A DNA stretch of 64,000 nucleotides from an uncultured Clostridia bacterium (GTDB lineage Bacteria; Bacillota; Clostridia; TANB77; CAG-465), in the NCBI GenBank assembly GCA_944387375.1, contig CALXEQ010000002.1, forward strand, positions 62,001-126,000, in the 5' to 3' direction. Position numbers and translations under genes: made by a program. Positions 8,854 through 19,269 of the stretch are shown one piece after another (positions within the stretch are counted from its first letter, which is position 1; each line of letters opens with the position of its first letter). A model generated the notes under the pieces. The model made no database searches. It saw nothing but the letters and a program-made list of their open reading frames with translations, and was not told where the DNA came from.

Positions 8854-11199
8854 TTATTTTTCTATTTTGTTTACTATTAAAGTAATATCATCATCATACA
8901 CACCATCATTATTTATATTAATAACTTCTTTTAACTCTTGGGCGATTACTTTTGCAGATTTTGTTATATCACATGTAGATAAAAAGTTTTTAATGTAATT
9001 GTTATTTGGATCTATAGTATCTGGAATAACACCATCAGATAACTGTATAACAAAATCTCCATAATCTAATTTTTTACAAATTGGTATATAATCACTGCTA
9101 TCGACAAGCCCTACAGGAATATTGGTAGATGTTATAGTAACTACTTTTCCTTTTTCAATTAAATAAGTAGGTGCAGCTCCAAGCTTTATAAAATAACATT
9201 GGGCATCTTTTTCGTTAATTATAGCTGCATCTAAGGTTGCAAATAGCTCATCTTCACCTTTAAGTTTTATAACACTATTTATTATCTCAATAGCTTTATC
9301 TTCATCAAATCCACCACTAAGTAATCTTTCTAACATATTTATAACTGTAGATGAACTTCTTGATGCATTTTCACCAGAACCAACACCATCACTTATTACA
9401 CTAAGCTGTCTTAAATCTTGAAGTTCAAGTTGCAAATATGAATCTCCAGAAATATTCTCACCTGTTTTTGTATAAGAAATAATCTCAGATTTTATATTAT
9501 ACTTTGGTGTTGAAACAATTTTTATTTTAGACTTTTCTGTTTTAGATATATTTAAAATTAATTTTATACACATATTTTGTTCTAATATATTACTACATAG
9601 TTCTACTATTTGCTTTTTCTGTTTATCTATATTAGTTAAAATATCTGTTATAAAAGTATATTCTATTGTCTCTTTATCTCGCTTAAAATCATCTTCATAA
9701 ACATTATACCCATAAAATTTTAATTCATTTCTTAATTTCTTTTGTGCTTCGTCCTTTACAAGACTTCCCTCTTTTATATTTTCAGATATATTATTTAATA
9801 ATTTAGATACTTCTTTATATTGATTAGAAATTTTCTTATTATTTTCTATCTCCTTTTGCTTAAGCACTCTCATTAGCTTCATACTATTATATATATCATA
9901 TAAATTATTAATAATAATCTTTGAATCTTTACAATTAAATTTTAACATTTCTGGTTCTATTGGTTCTCCGCTTTCAAGTCTATCTGCTAAATATTCAGCC
10001 GTCATATCTAAATTTTCTTTTTCAATACACTCATTAATATTCTCACACGCAAAACATGTATTATTAACATAGCTTAAAATATATTTTTTTATAACCTCTA
10101 TTGTTTCCTCTTCTGTTTCTTTTGTTCTTTCAACAGTTATATCTGCTAAACTACTAAATACTTCTGATACTGCTCCTATTTTTTCTTTTGCCTCTTTAGT
10201 AGGATTTAATAAATTATTCTTAAATGTCTCAAGTCCTCTTGTTAAATCAAATAAATTATCTAACTTTCTTTCAATATACTTAGGCATTAAAAACAATACT
10301 ATAGATGCTATTAAAGCCTCACATATTACTATATTAATTTGTGACATACCTGTTGCATAATACGATATATATACATTTCCAGCTACAAAAGCAATAATAA
10401 CTGGTATTTTTCCAAATCTTCTTAAAAGTCCGGAAATAAATCCACTAAAAGCTATTGCAACAACAAAAGACATTGACACATCACATAAGCATGTATAACT
10501 AAGTCCAATAATAAGACCCGCTGTTGCACCAAGTATTGCTCCATTTCCCCAACCATAAATTAATATCAAAATCAATGCTAGTATTTCTACAATTTTAAAT
10601 CCTAATACACTCACAGATCCTAATGATGATAGTAAAATAGCAATAGTTAAAATCATTGCTATACTTTCTTCTTTTGTATATACAAATCCATTTTTTATAT
10701 TAAGTATTACGTTCATTCCCGTAACTACAATTAAATATATTATTCCTGGTAGAACAATTGTAGAAAGTACACTAAATAGTTGTGTAAATAAATCTCCTGT
10801 TATAAAAGTTGAAACTATTTGTAGTATTGCAATTGAAGCCATAAATTTAATAAATACAGTATACTTTCTATTTATTCCTTCTATATTTACTATAGCTGTT
10901 ATTAAATTATATAGTAGAAAAAATATTAGTAGCATTACAGTAGCTGAAGAATATCCGCCTATAGCTAGTCCAGCAACAGACGCAATTAAAACAAGTATTA
11001 ACGGTACTTCAAAAGCACTTGCAACTGCAAGCAATACATAATTAAATGGTCTAAAGTCTCCAATTAAAGTCTTTGTTGAAAGTAACAAGGCAAAAACCAT
11101 AAATAAAATATTTTTAAAATTAACTATTTTTTTAATCGTACTAAATATTGACGTTACTTTTTCATCAATATCGTTATCTAAGTACTTGTTATATATCAT
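8854..11199 (-). CDS. spoIIE: Stage II sporulation protein E, PP2C-type phosphatase
   Basis: The 781-residue protein has about ten membrane segments in residues 30-310, a central cytoplasmic region (about 320-550) and a C-terminal PP2C domain. Metal-binding motifs are visible: GENISGDSYLQ near 580, VISDGVGSGENA near 605 and QLSDGVIPDT near 730. SpoIIE dephosphorylates SpoIIAA to release sigma-F in the forespore and localises to the polar septum. The order and length match the family. AGAGGTG precedes the ATG. This gene is the firmest evidence in the window that the organism belongs to a spore-forming lineage. No full Spo0A box was found upstream. Confidence 0.95.
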   Translation of the reverse strand: MIYNKYLDNDIDEKVTSIFSTIKKIVNFKNILFMVFALLLSTKTLIGDFRPFNYVLLAVASAFEVPLILVLIASVAGLAIGGYSSATVMLLIFFLLYNLITAIVNIEGINRKYTVFIKFMASIAILQIVSTFITGDLFTQLFSVLSTIVLPGIIYLIVVTGMNVILNIKNGFVYTKEESIAMILTIAILLSSLGSVSVLGFKIVEILALILILIYGWGNGAILGATAGLIIGLSYTCLCDVSMSFVVAIAFSGFISGLLRRFGKIPVIIAFVAGNVYISYYATGMSQINIVICEALIASIVLFLMPKYIERKLDNLFDLTRGLETFKNNLLNPTKEAKEKIGAVSEVFSSLADITVERTKETEEETIEVIKKYILSYVNNTCFACENINECIEKENLDMTAEYLADRLESGEPIEPEMLKFNCKDSKIIINNLYDIYNSMKLMRVLKQKEIENNKKISNQYKEVSKLLNNISENIKEGSLVKDEAQKKLRNELKFYGYNVYEDDFKRDKETIEYTFITDILTNIDKQKKQIVELCSNILEQNMCIKLILNISKTEKSKIKIVSTPKYNIKSEIISYTKTGENISGDSYLQLELQDLRQLSVISDGVGSGENASRSSSTVINMLERLLSGGFDEDKAIEIINSVIKLKGEDELFATLDAAIINEKDAQCYFIKLGAAPTYLIEKGKVVTITSTNIPVGLVDSSDYIPICKKLDYGDFVIQLSDGVIPDTIDPNNNYIKNFLSTCDITKSAKVIAQELKEVININNDGVYDDDITLIVNKIEK

Positions 11200-11307
11200 A
11201 TCTTACACCTCTTTATGTTTCTTTTATACTGTATATTCTACTATATCAAATAAAAATAATTTGTCATATTTTATTAAACGATCAATTTAATTTAAATTAA
11301 TATTATA

Positions 11308-11341
11308 GAAAAATAGTCAAATTAAAATTTGGCTATTTCTC
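11308..11341 (-). terminator. Terminator after the AT-hook protein gene
   Basis: The arms AAATAGCCAAA and TTTGACTATTT, read on the minus strand with one G-U pair, are followed by TTCTATA. The hairpin lies just after the stop of the next gene. Confidence 0.7.
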
Positions 11342-11348
11342 TAAAAAA

Positions 11349-12599
11349 CTATTTATTTTTTCTTGGTCTTCCAACTCTCCTTTTTTCTTTAGCTACTTCT
11401 TCTTTTTTTGGTCTTCCAACTCTTCTTTTAGGTTTTTGTTCAACAACCTCTTCAACTACATCTTCATTTTCTTTATTTTCATTATTAGTTTCTTCTTCTA
11501 TAACCACTTCGTCTAATTTTAATTCATCTTCATTAATGTCTTCATCATTATCTTCTTTATCTTCATTTTCTTCGTCTTTGTTTAAAATTTTATCTATTTT
11601 TTCTTTAACTTCATCCATTTGAGTTAATTCTCTTGCTTTTTCAAATAAGAAATTATCTATTTCTTCTTCATCTTCATTAGCAAGAATTTTAGAATATTCT
11701 AAATATTCATCTTCTGTTGAAATAGTTCTATGAACATCATTAACTTTAGTTTTAATCATCATATCATAGATTTCTTTAAACATTTTTATATAATCGTTAT
11801 CATTTACTATATCTTTGCAATAACTTTCATCATAAATTTTTAATATCTTATCAAAAATCTTATCTATTATTTTAAAATATCTATATGAATTTTTACAAAT
11901 ATTAATTATAAGATTATATTCATACATATGCTTGTCTATATCTGATTCAATACCTTTAATCATACTTTCTATAACATATTCTATAAGCTCTCTTTCATCA
12001 GAAGGTAACTTTGATATGTCATAATTGTCATTAATATATCCAACATATTCATCAATATTTTTAAATAATTCTTTATATAGTTCTTCTTTATACTGATCTG
12101 TCTGAATAGCAACATCAATATCTTCTGCTGTTTTTATTACTTGATTATATCTTTGTGCTTTTCCTTCATCTTTTATATTTTGCTTTACTTCATCTATTGC
12201 AGATGATATAGCAAGTAAATTAAACTTTATATCTTCTTTAGATTTAAATTTTGATCTAGTTACTCTATCATATTCCATTTCAAGAAATGTTTTTTGTAAT
12301 TCAAGTCTTGTAGTTTTGTCTGCAGAATTTATATTTTCAATTATATCATCTGGATAAGACATTTTTAACTCGTACATACTTCTTTGCATAATATCATATT
12401 GATATTTTACAAAAACAATCTCTCTTAAAATATTTTCTTGATATAACTTTTTGTCGTCTCCCTCAGTTTTTCGTATAACTGCTAAATGCTCATCAATAGC
12501 TTTATTCATTTTATTCATATTTAGCATTATTACAACGCTTTGTATTACTCTGTCAAAAAAATTAATCTTTTTTTTCGAACTTACAACAATATCTGCCAT
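11349..12599 (-). CDS. Acidic helical protein with two C-terminal AT-hook motifs
   Basis: I do not recognise a family for this 416-residue protein. The body (1 to about 330) is Lys/Glu-rich and predicted all-helical. An acidic linker with many Glu, Asp and Asn follows (about 335-385). The tail carries two near-identical basic units, RRVGRPKK and RRVGRPRK. These match the AT-hook core (GRP flanked by basic residues), which binds the minor groove of A/T-rich DNA. No membrane segment is seen. GGGAGAG precedes the ATG. The gene has its own terminator, and about 250 bases separate it from addB. An architectural or DNA-tethering role is inference. Confidence 0.75.
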   Translation of the reverse strand: MADIVVSSKKKINFFDRVIQSVVIMLNMNKMNKAIDEHLAVIRKTEGDDKKLYQENILREIVFVKYQYDIMQRSMYELKMSYPDDIIENINSADKTTRLELQKTFLEMEYDRVTRSKFKSKEDIKFNLLAISSAIDEVKQNIKDEGKAQRYNQVIKTAEDIDVAIQTDQYKEELYKELFKNIDEYVGYINDNYDISKLPSDERELIEYVIESMIKGIESDIDKHMYEYNLIINICKNSYRYFKIIDKIFDKILKIYDESYCKDIVNDNDYIKMFKEIYDMMIKTKVNDVHRTISTEDEYLEYSKILANEDEEEIDNFLFEKARELTQMDEVKEKIDKILNKDEENEDKEDNDEDINEDELKLDEVVIEEETNNENKENEDVVEEVVEQKPKRRVGRPKKEEVAKEKRRVGRPRKNK

Positions 12600-12851
12600 A
12601 TAACAACTCTCCCTCTTTTGTTCTATATTTAAACAAAAAATATATTATTTATTATTTTTTGTAATTTAAAATCTTCAATTTAACTTAAAAATTAAATGCT
12701 TTAAATCTATTTATATTATATCTTTTTTTCAAATAATTTCAACCCTTTAAATAATAAAAACTGTAATTTTCGTAACATTTTTTTAATAACTAAAACACAT
12801 GTATGTAATATTGTAATATAAATTACCAAAATATGGCAAATAACTGTAAAA
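12600..12851. other. AT-rich intergenic gap
   Basis: This 252-base gap lies between addB and the AT-hook gene. I see no gene in it. A weak hairpin, ATAACTGT/ACAGTTAT (12839-12862), straddles the addB stop codon but lacks a good T-run. The rest is poly-A/T-rich and presumably holds the promoter of the AT-hook gene. Confidence 0.4.
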
Positions 12852-15800
12852 TCAGACAGTTATATTTTTTCTACACGTACTAGAATAATTACAATATTTA
12901 CAATAATCTTGTTTTTTATCTGGTGCAATTTTTACTATTCCATCAGATATATTTTTTCCTATTTGACCTAAAACATTTTTTGTTTCTTTACAAAGCTCTT
13001 CAAATTCATCCTCTGATAAAGCTTTTTTACTTTCTCCTTTTAGTGCTCTTGTTGTTATATCAATTAAACTATTTGAACTATCTGATTCAAAATTTCTGTC
13101 CATTTTATTTAATATTTCTAAATCTTTTAAAAATATACCATTCATTTTTAATTTTTTCATTAGTATCTTTTTTATATTTTCATTATTTTGTTCATATTGA
13201 CTAAGAGCTACAAGCTTGTCTGATAAATTAAAATATAATATTCCTGCTGGTTTAACATTTTTTACATTCTTATTTTCCATAAAACACATAAGATAGCTTA
13301 TAAGTTGTAAAGATATCCCCTCTTTTATATTTTCTAATTTTAAGTCTTTAGAACTAGATTTATAATCTACTATTCTTACATAGTTTTCATCATTATAATT
13401 TAAAATATCTACCCTATCTATCTTTCCTATTATTTTCATAATTCTATCTTTTGACACCTGAATTTGCATAGGTAAAAATATACTATCATCCTTAAATTCT
13501 ATCTCATATCCATATGGTTCAAAATCACTTTGATTATAGCTTATAGCAATAGTTTTTATAACTTTTACCATTGTATTTATAAGTTTTCTTTTAAGCACCA
13601 TATATTTTACACTTTGCTTTTGCTTAGAAAGATTCTTTTCAATTGTATCTTCTATTATTTCTTCAAGTATTTTGTAATACTTTGATTCAATATTTTCTAA
13701 TGTAGAATCTAATATTTCTTGCCATTTAATATTTTTTAAAAGAAGAGTTTTGGAAAATTGCTCAAGTACTGAATGCATAAAACTTCCAATTTCTAATACA
13801 TTTATCTTTGCCTCTTTATTAGGATTTACTTTTAAAATATACTGCATAAAATATGAAAAAGGACATTTTTTATATAGCTCAAGCCTACTAACACTACTTT
13901 TAAATTCTTTTCCGTATATCTTATCTATAATTTCATTACTTAAATTTGAATCATCTTTTTTAAAATTTAATATATTTAAATATTTTAAATTCTCTGTAAA
14001 ATATTCATACATACTATATAATAATTTAATATCTTTTTTCTCACCATCTAAATTGTTTATATTTTTCACAAACCACATAAATAATTCATCTTTTGAGTAA
14101 ATATTAGAAAAGCTATTATCCAAATTATTACTAACAACTTCACCATCAATATTAAAACTACTTACCTGCTCTATTAGAGTTAATAAGCTAGATTTTCTTG
14201 TAGCCTTACCGTCCATAGTAGATGACGGAATAGAAATATATAATAACTCTGATATATTATTTAAAGCTTCATATATATTAAAAAATCCCATATTTAATTT
14301 AGTTATTGTTGTTTCTCTTACATCTACATCTTTTTCATGTAGTTTTTCTAACTCATTATCTGTGAAAAATATATCTTCATCTACATTTTTAGGAAATTTT
14401 CCTTCTACTACTCCTATAAAAAAAGCTATTTTTTTAGGTTCAACTTTTGAAGAATTTATATCTACAATTTCTATTTGATCTTTTGTTGGTGGAAGAGTTT
14501 TTATTTTTACATCTTTTATAACTAAATTAAAAATATTATTAAATTCATCTATTGATATTTTTTCATCTTTATATACTCTTATAACTGAATTAAATATATT
14601 AGATAGCTCTTCCCACACTTGTGCCTCAAAATTTTCTTTATCTAAATCAATGCTGTCATTTTCAAGAAAAGATAATATATTAGAATAATTTGTAAATATA
14701 TTATTTGAAAGCATATGATCATATATTATTTGTATATATTCTTTACATGTAATATTATTCATCACTGATACAAATGAATATTGTTTTACTATTTTATCTT
14801 TTATTTCATTTAGTCTTTCTAAATCATATTTATTATCTTGTGTATTAAGAGTAAATTTATTATTAACTAAATATTTATTTAAGTTAAACTCTCTCATATA
14901 ATTTTCAAGCATATATATATCTTTTAGTTCTATGCTTGTTATACCAAGTTTTAATATATCAAATATAAGCTCTAAATTTAGTCCTCTATTTGCTAAATTT
15001 AAAATTGCTTGTATGTATTTTACAATTATTGACTCTGTTATATTTCTACTTTTAGCAATATATACATTCAAATTATTTTCATAAAAAATTCTTGTTATTG
15101 TCCTTTCATACTCATCAATATTAGTTGTATAAATTGCAAAATCTGAAAATCTATATCCTTCTTTTATTTTTTTAGATATTATATCTGCAACCCCTTTTAT
15201 CTCTTTTAAAATATTAGTATGCATAGTAAACTTTATATTTTTAAGCTTTATTTTTTCTTTTTTATTATCTTTTAAATCAAACACATTATTAGCTATATAT
15301 TTGATGTCTTCTTTAGTTTTAAATATATTTTCATATTTTACTATATTTTCAACAGCCTGATTATTTCTGTTAGCTATTTTACATACTTTCTTATATGTTG
15401 TATTAGATATCTCAAATATGCTATTAGAATTAAATATATCCTCTATTCTTGCTATATCAGTATTTAATGAAATAGTAATATCTTTTTTATTCTTCATTAA
15501 AAAATCTAAAAATTTATATTCATTGCTGTTAAAGTTATTATATCCATCAAAATATATTGTAGTATTCTTTATATTGTTAACATCATATTTTTCTAAAAAC
15601 ATTTCCATTTCATCTACACTATCAATATAATCTGATTTCATTTTTTCTATATACTTTTGATATATATTTAAAAGCTCTTTAAATTTTTTATCTATTCTTT
15701 TATCTTCAAATGATACATCATTATATTTTTCTAATGTTATATCATTTTTTCTAAACAAATCCATATATATATCTAAAACATCTAAAAAGCCGGGATACCT

Positions 15801-16133
15801 TTTAACTTTATCAAAAACATTAAATAAATTTGGATTTTCTTTAATAACTTTAGTGATCAAAATCTTTCTATCAAGCTTTGACATATACTTTTCATCAATA
15901 TGAAGATTTTGATTTTTTAAGTTCTCTTTAATAAATTCAGATACTGTAGTAATATTTACCCCAATTACTCCAGGCTTATTTAAAATCTTCATATATTCTT
16001 TTTCTGCTATTGCCCTACACTGTGATGGTACAAATAAAATTACATCTTTATTTTCTAATATATCTTGATTAATCATATTGTATATATGAGTTGTTTTTCC
16101 TGTTTTAGACTTTCCTAAAATAAAGTTAATCAT
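12852..16133 (-). CDS. addB: ATP-dependent helicase/nuclease AddB
   Basis: The 1093-residue protein begins with a Walker A motif, GKSKTGKTT (about 7-15), inside an inactive-helicase-like region. It ends in a RecB-type nuclease with VDYKSS and the QLISYL segment. The iron-sulfur cysteines are present: KKCPFSYF near 790 and CKYCNYSSTC at the end. AddAB resects double-strand breaks to Chi sites for recombination. The partner addA, usually adjacent, is not in the window, because addB ends before a gap and an unrelated gene. GAGGAG overlapping the end of scpB sets the start. Confidence 0.92.
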   Translation of the reverse strand: MINFILGKSKTGKTTHIYNMINQDILENKDVILFVPSQCRAIAEKEYMKILNKPGVIGVNITTVSEFIKENLKNQNLHIDEKYMSKLDRKILITKVIKENPNLFNVFDKVKRYPGFLDVLDIYMDLFRKNDITLEKYNDVSFEDKRIDKKFKELLNIYQKYIEKMKSDYIDSVDEMEMFLEKYDVNNIKNTTIYFDGYNNFNSNEYKFLDFLMKNKKDITISLNTDIARIEDIFNSNSIFEISNTTYKKVCKIANRNNQAVENIVKYENIFKTKEDIKYIANNVFDLKDNKKEKIKLKNIKFTMHTNILKEIKGVADIISKKIKEGYRFSDFAIYTTNIDEYERTITRIFYENNLNVYIAKSRNITESIIVKYIQAILNLANRGLNLELIFDILKLGITSIELKDIYMLENYMREFNLNKYLVNNKFTLNTQDNKYDLERLNEIKDKIVKQYSFVSVMNNITCKEYIQIIYDHMLSNNIFTNYSNILSFLENDSIDLDKENFEAQVWEELSNIFNSVIRVYKDEKISIDEFNNIFNLVIKDVKIKTLPPTKDQIEIVDINSSKVEPKKIAFFIGVVEGKFPKNVDEDIFFTDNELEKLHEKDVDVRETTITKLNMGFFNIYEALNNISELLYISIPSSTMDGKATRKSSLLTLIEQVSSFNIDGEVVSNNLDNSFSNIYSKDELFMWFVKNINNLDGEKKDIKLLYSMYEYFTENLKYLNILNFKKDDSNLSNEIIDKIYGKEFKSSVSRLELYKKCPFSYFMQYILKVNPNKEAKINVLEIGSFMHSVLEQFSKTLLLKNIKWQEILDSTLENIESKYYKILEEIIEDTIEKNLSKQKQSVKYMVLKRKLINTMVKVIKTIAISYNQSDFEPYGYEIEFKDDSIFLPMQIQVSKDRIMKIIGKIDRVDILNYNDENYVRIVDYKSSSKDLKLENIKEGISLQLISYLMCFMENKNVKNVKPAGILYFNLSDKLVALSQYEQNNENIKKILMKKLKMNGIFLKDLEILNKMDRNFESDSSNSLIDITTRALKGESKKALSEDEFEELCKETKNVLGQIGKNISDGIVKIAPDKKQDYCKYCNYSSTCRKNITV

Positions 16134-16136
16134 ATA

Positions 16137-16691
16137 TTACTCCTCTTTTTCTTGATAATCCGAAACTAACATTTGCTCATCTTTTATTTTTATATTTTCA
16201 TATTCCGGTAAATCTTCAATTTTTTCTATTCCACATGCCCTTAAAAACTCATTTGTAACACTATATGCTGCTGGTCTACCTGGTAAATTAAGTCTTGCTA
16301 CCTCTTCTATAAGTCCACATTCTAAAAGTCTATTTACAGAAAAATCACTATTTACGCCACGAATATTTTCTATTTCACTTTTTGTTATCTTAGGATTATA
16401 TGCAATTATAGCTAATGTTTCTTGTGCTGCAATAGATAAATTTTGTCTTTTAGTATTTTCTACAAACTTATTAACATATTCATAATATTCTTTATTTGTG
16501 ACAAGTTGATACATATCATTTACTTTAACTAAACTTACTCCTTGCTCATTATTATATTTATTTTTTAAGTTTTCTATAGATTTTTCTATCTTTTCTTCTT
16601 CAACTTCTAATGTTTGACTTAACTCACTAATTGAGATTTCTCTTCCAAGTGCAAACATTACTGCCTCTACTATATTATCTAACTTTTCCAT
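16137..16691 (-). CDS. scpB: Segregation and condensation protein B
   Basis: The 184-residue protein has two winged-helix domains. The signature is intact: LSIAAQETLAIIAYNPKITK, then IENIRGVNSD and LIEEVARLNLPGRPAAY. ScpB dimers join ScpA and SMC in the condensin that compacts and segregates the chromosome. The smc gene is also in this window at about 33 kb, in a separate unit; scpA is not. AAGGAG precedes the ATG, and only three bases separate it from addB, so the two are co-transcribed. Confidence 0.96.
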   Translation of the reverse strand: MEKLDNIVEAVMFALGREISISELSQTLEVEEEKIEKSIENLKNKYNNEQGVSLVKVNDMYQLVTNKEYYEYVNKFVENTKRQNLSIAAQETLAIIAYNPKITKSEIENIRGVNSDFSVNRLLECGLIEEVARLNLPGRPAAYSVTNEFLRACGIEKIEDLPEYENIKIKDEQMLVSDYQEKEE

Positions 16692-16823
16692 ATCTATCTC
16701 CTTTTTACTAACTAGATTATACCAAAAATATATTATTTTTTAAAGTTATTTTAAACTAAAGCATATTATAATTTAATATTTTATTATTTAATAGCTTTTT
16801 GATGTTGTATTTAGTCATTTTTA

Positions 16824-16852
16824 TTGTTTTTATATCACTTTTGTGTTATAAT
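16824..16852 (+). promoter_or_regulatory. Promoter of the clpE-type gene
   Basis: TTGTTT (16824-16829) and TATAAT (16847-16852) have a 17-base spacer. No CtsR operator (GGTCAAA repeats) is visible around it. Confidence 0.5.
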
Positions 16853-16901
16853 TTCTATATTATTTTATAATAAATAATATATATAGGAGATGATAAATTT
16901 T

Positions 16902-19229
16902 ATGCTATGTTCTGTATGCAAAAAAAATCTAGCTGTTGTTTTTATTAACAAGTTAGATAAAGATGGTAAACCTACAGGAGAAACTACAGGATTATGTATT
17001 GAATGTGCAAAAAAACAAGGTATTGATCCCTTGGCTAATATAATGAAAGAAATGTCTAACATGAACCCTGAGGATTTAGAAAATATGTCAAATCAATTCG
17101 ATAGTATGATTGGTTCATTAGATGGAAGTGATGAATTAGCTGGTCTTGATGATGACGATGAAAAATCTAATAATAGTCTTGGAAGCATATTTGGTAACAT
17201 TCTACCTTTTGGTAAAAATAATAAAAAAGACGATAATGATAAAAAAGATGGAAAAAAGAAAAATAAAAAAACTAGATACTTAGATACTTTTGGAGAAAAC
17301 TTAACAGAAAAAGCTCGTCAAGGTAAAATAGATAAAGTTATAGGAAGAGATGTTGAGCTTCAAAGAATGATACAAATTCTTAATAGACGTTCAAAAAACA
17401 ATCCAGCTTTAATTGGTGAACCTGGTGTTGGTAAAACAGCAGTAATAAATGCTCTGGCTATGAAAATAGTAAATGGTGACGTTCCTGGTAAATTAGTTAA
17501 TAAAGAAGTATATCTAATAGACATGACATCTCTTGTTGCTGGAACTCAATTTAGAGGTCAGTTTGAATCAAGAGTAAAAGGGTTAATTGATGAATGTAAA
17601 TCTCTAGGAAATGTTATCTTAGCAATAGATGAAGTTCATAATATTGTTGGTGGTCTTGAGCATGACAATTCTATGAATGCCGCTAACATGTTAAAACCAG
17701 CACTTGCAAATGGTACAGTGCAACTAATTGGTGCAACTACTCTTAAAGAATATAGACAATACATAGAAAAAGACAGTGCACTAGAGCGAAGATTTCAACC
17801 AGTAATGATTGATGAGCCATCTGAAGAAGATTGCTTTAAAATATTAAAAGGTATTAAAGGATACTATGAAGATTATCATAAAGTAAAAATTCCAGATAAA
17901 ACTTTAAGATATGCAGTAGATCTATCTTGTAAATATATACATGATAGATTTCTTCCAGATAAAGCAATCGATTTACTTGATGAAGCATGTGCTAGAGTAA
18001 ATTTGGAAGATTTAAACCTAGCAAAAATAGAGAAACTTCAAAAACAATTAGATGAAGCAATTGCTCAAGAACAAGAAATTCAAGAAGAAATAGCAAAAGC
18101 TTCAGATAATAATAATGAAAATTCAGCAGTAGATAATGCAATATTTGAAAGAGCTGCTAAAAATAAAGAAATAAAATGTAAATTGAAAACAAAACTTGAT
18201 GATTTAATTGCAAACTCCAAACCAAAAGAAGTTACATATGATAACATAGCTCAAGTTGTTGAACTTTGGACAAAAATTCCTGTTATGAGAATAAAAACTT
18301 CTGAAACAGAAAAACTTTTATCTCTTAAAGATAACTTAAGCAAAAAAATACTTGGTCAAGACTATGCAATAACAAAGCTATCTAATGCTATACTTAGAAA
18401 AAGAGCTAATATAACTTCTTCTAAAAGGCCTCCTTCATTTATATTTGTAGGACCTACTGGTGTTGGTAAAACAGCTCTTGTTAAAGCTTTAGCATATGAG
18501 CTTTTTGATAATGAAGATGCAGTTATTAAACTAGATATGTCTGAATATATGGAATCTAATTCTACTTCTAAACTTATAGGTTCTCCTCCAGGATATGTAG
18601 GATATGATGAAGCTGGACAATTAACAGAAAAGGTTAGAAGAAATCCATATAGCATTGTTCTATTTGATGAAATTGAAAAAGCACATCCAAGTGTGTATAA
18701 CATACTACTTCAAATTCTTGACGAAGGTATTCTTACTGATTCACAAGGAAGAAGTGTATCATTTAAACATACAATTGTTATTCTTACATCAAATCTTGGT
18801 ACAAACTTTAAATCTGATGGATATGGATTTGCAAATACTAATATAGAAACAGATATGTTAGAAAATAAAACTGCAGAAGCACTAAAAGAATTCTTTAGTC
18901 CTGAATTTTTAAATAGAATTGATGATATAATAACATTTAACAAACTTGATGATAAAACAATACTAAACATCTCAGAATTAATGATTAAAGAGTTACAAGC
19001 TGAGACTAAAACAAAAAATATACTATTTGAATATACACCTGAAGTTGTAGAATTTATTGCTAAAAAAGGACACAGTGATAAATTTGGAGCAAGACCTCTA
19101 AGACGTGCTGTTCAAACATATATAGAAGATATTTTAGCTGTAGGATTTATTAAAAATGAAATTAAAGAAAATAAAAAATATACTTTAGATGTAGATAAAG
19201 AAAATGATAAAATAATTATAAAAAAATAA
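16902..19229 (+). CDS. clpE: ClpE-type AAA+ unfoldase with N-terminal zinc finger
   Basis: The 775-residue class I Clp ATPase starts MLCSVCKK, with a second CIEC about 30 residues later. That is the N-terminal zinc finger of ClpE. A Lys/Asp-rich linker (about 100-135) replaces the usual Clp N domain. NBD1 has GEPGVGKTA and ILAIDEVHN; a short coiled middle domain follows (about 380-430). NBD2 has GPTGVGKTA and IVLFDEIEKAHP. It unfolds substrates for ClpP. ATG 16902 is chosen: AGGAG is 12 bases upstream and the family begins with the CxxC. The in-frame ATG 16890 touches the binding site. Confidence 0.9.
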   Translation: MLCSVCKKNLAVVFINKLDKDGKPTGETTGLCIECAKKQGIDPLANIMKEMSNMNPEDLENMSNQFDSMIGSLDGSDELAGLDDDDEKSNNSLGSIFGNILPFGKNNKKDDNDKKDGKKKNKKTRYLDTFGENLTEKARQGKIDKVIGRDVELQRMIQILNRRSKNNPALIGEPGVGKTAVINALAMKIVNGDVPGKLVNKEVYLIDMTSLVAGTQFRGQFESRVKGLIDECKSLGNVILAIDEVHNIVGGLEHDNSMNAANMLKPALANGTVQLIGATTLKEYRQYIEKDSALERRFQPVMIDEPSEEDCFKILKGIKGYYEDYHKVKIPDKTLRYAVDLSCKYIHDRFLPDKAIDLLDEACARVNLEDLNLAKIEKLQKQLDEAIAQEQEIQEEIAKASDNNNENSAVDNAIFERAAKNKEIKCKLKTKLDDLIANSKPKEVTYDNIAQVVELWTKIPVMRIKTSETEKLLSLKDNLSKKILGQDYAITKLSNAILRKRANITSSKRPPSFIFVGPTGVGKTALVKALAYELFDNEDAVIKLDMSEYMESNSTSKLIGSPPGYVGYDEAGQLTEKVRRNPYSIVLFDEIEKAHPSVYNILLQILDEGILTDSQGRSVSFKHTIVILTSNLGTNFKSDGYGFANTNIETDMLENKTAEALKEFFSPEFLNRIDDIITFNKLDDKTILNISELMIKELQAETKTKNILFEYTPEVVEFIAKKGHSDKFGARPLRRAVQTYIEDILAVGFIKNEIKENKKYTLDVDKENDKIIIKK

Positions 19230-19234
19230 TAGAA

Positions 19235-19269
19235 AACCCTAGTTATTAAACTAACTAGGGCTTTTTTTA
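19235..19269. terminator. Bidirectional terminator after clpE
   Basis: CCCTAGTTA (19237-19245) pairs with TAACTAGGG (19252-19260) across a TTAAAC loop, followed by seven T. The A-run on the other side lets it also end the convergent minus-strand gene. Confidence 0.9.

Noticed and set aside
11200-11300. Spo0A box upstream of spoIIE
   Set aside because: Only TTGTCATA-like partial matches to TGTCGAA were found, which an AT-rich gap yields by chance.
16740-16900. CtsR operator upstream of the ClpE-type gene
   Set aside because: No GGTCAAA direct repeats are present near the -10 or -35 boxes.
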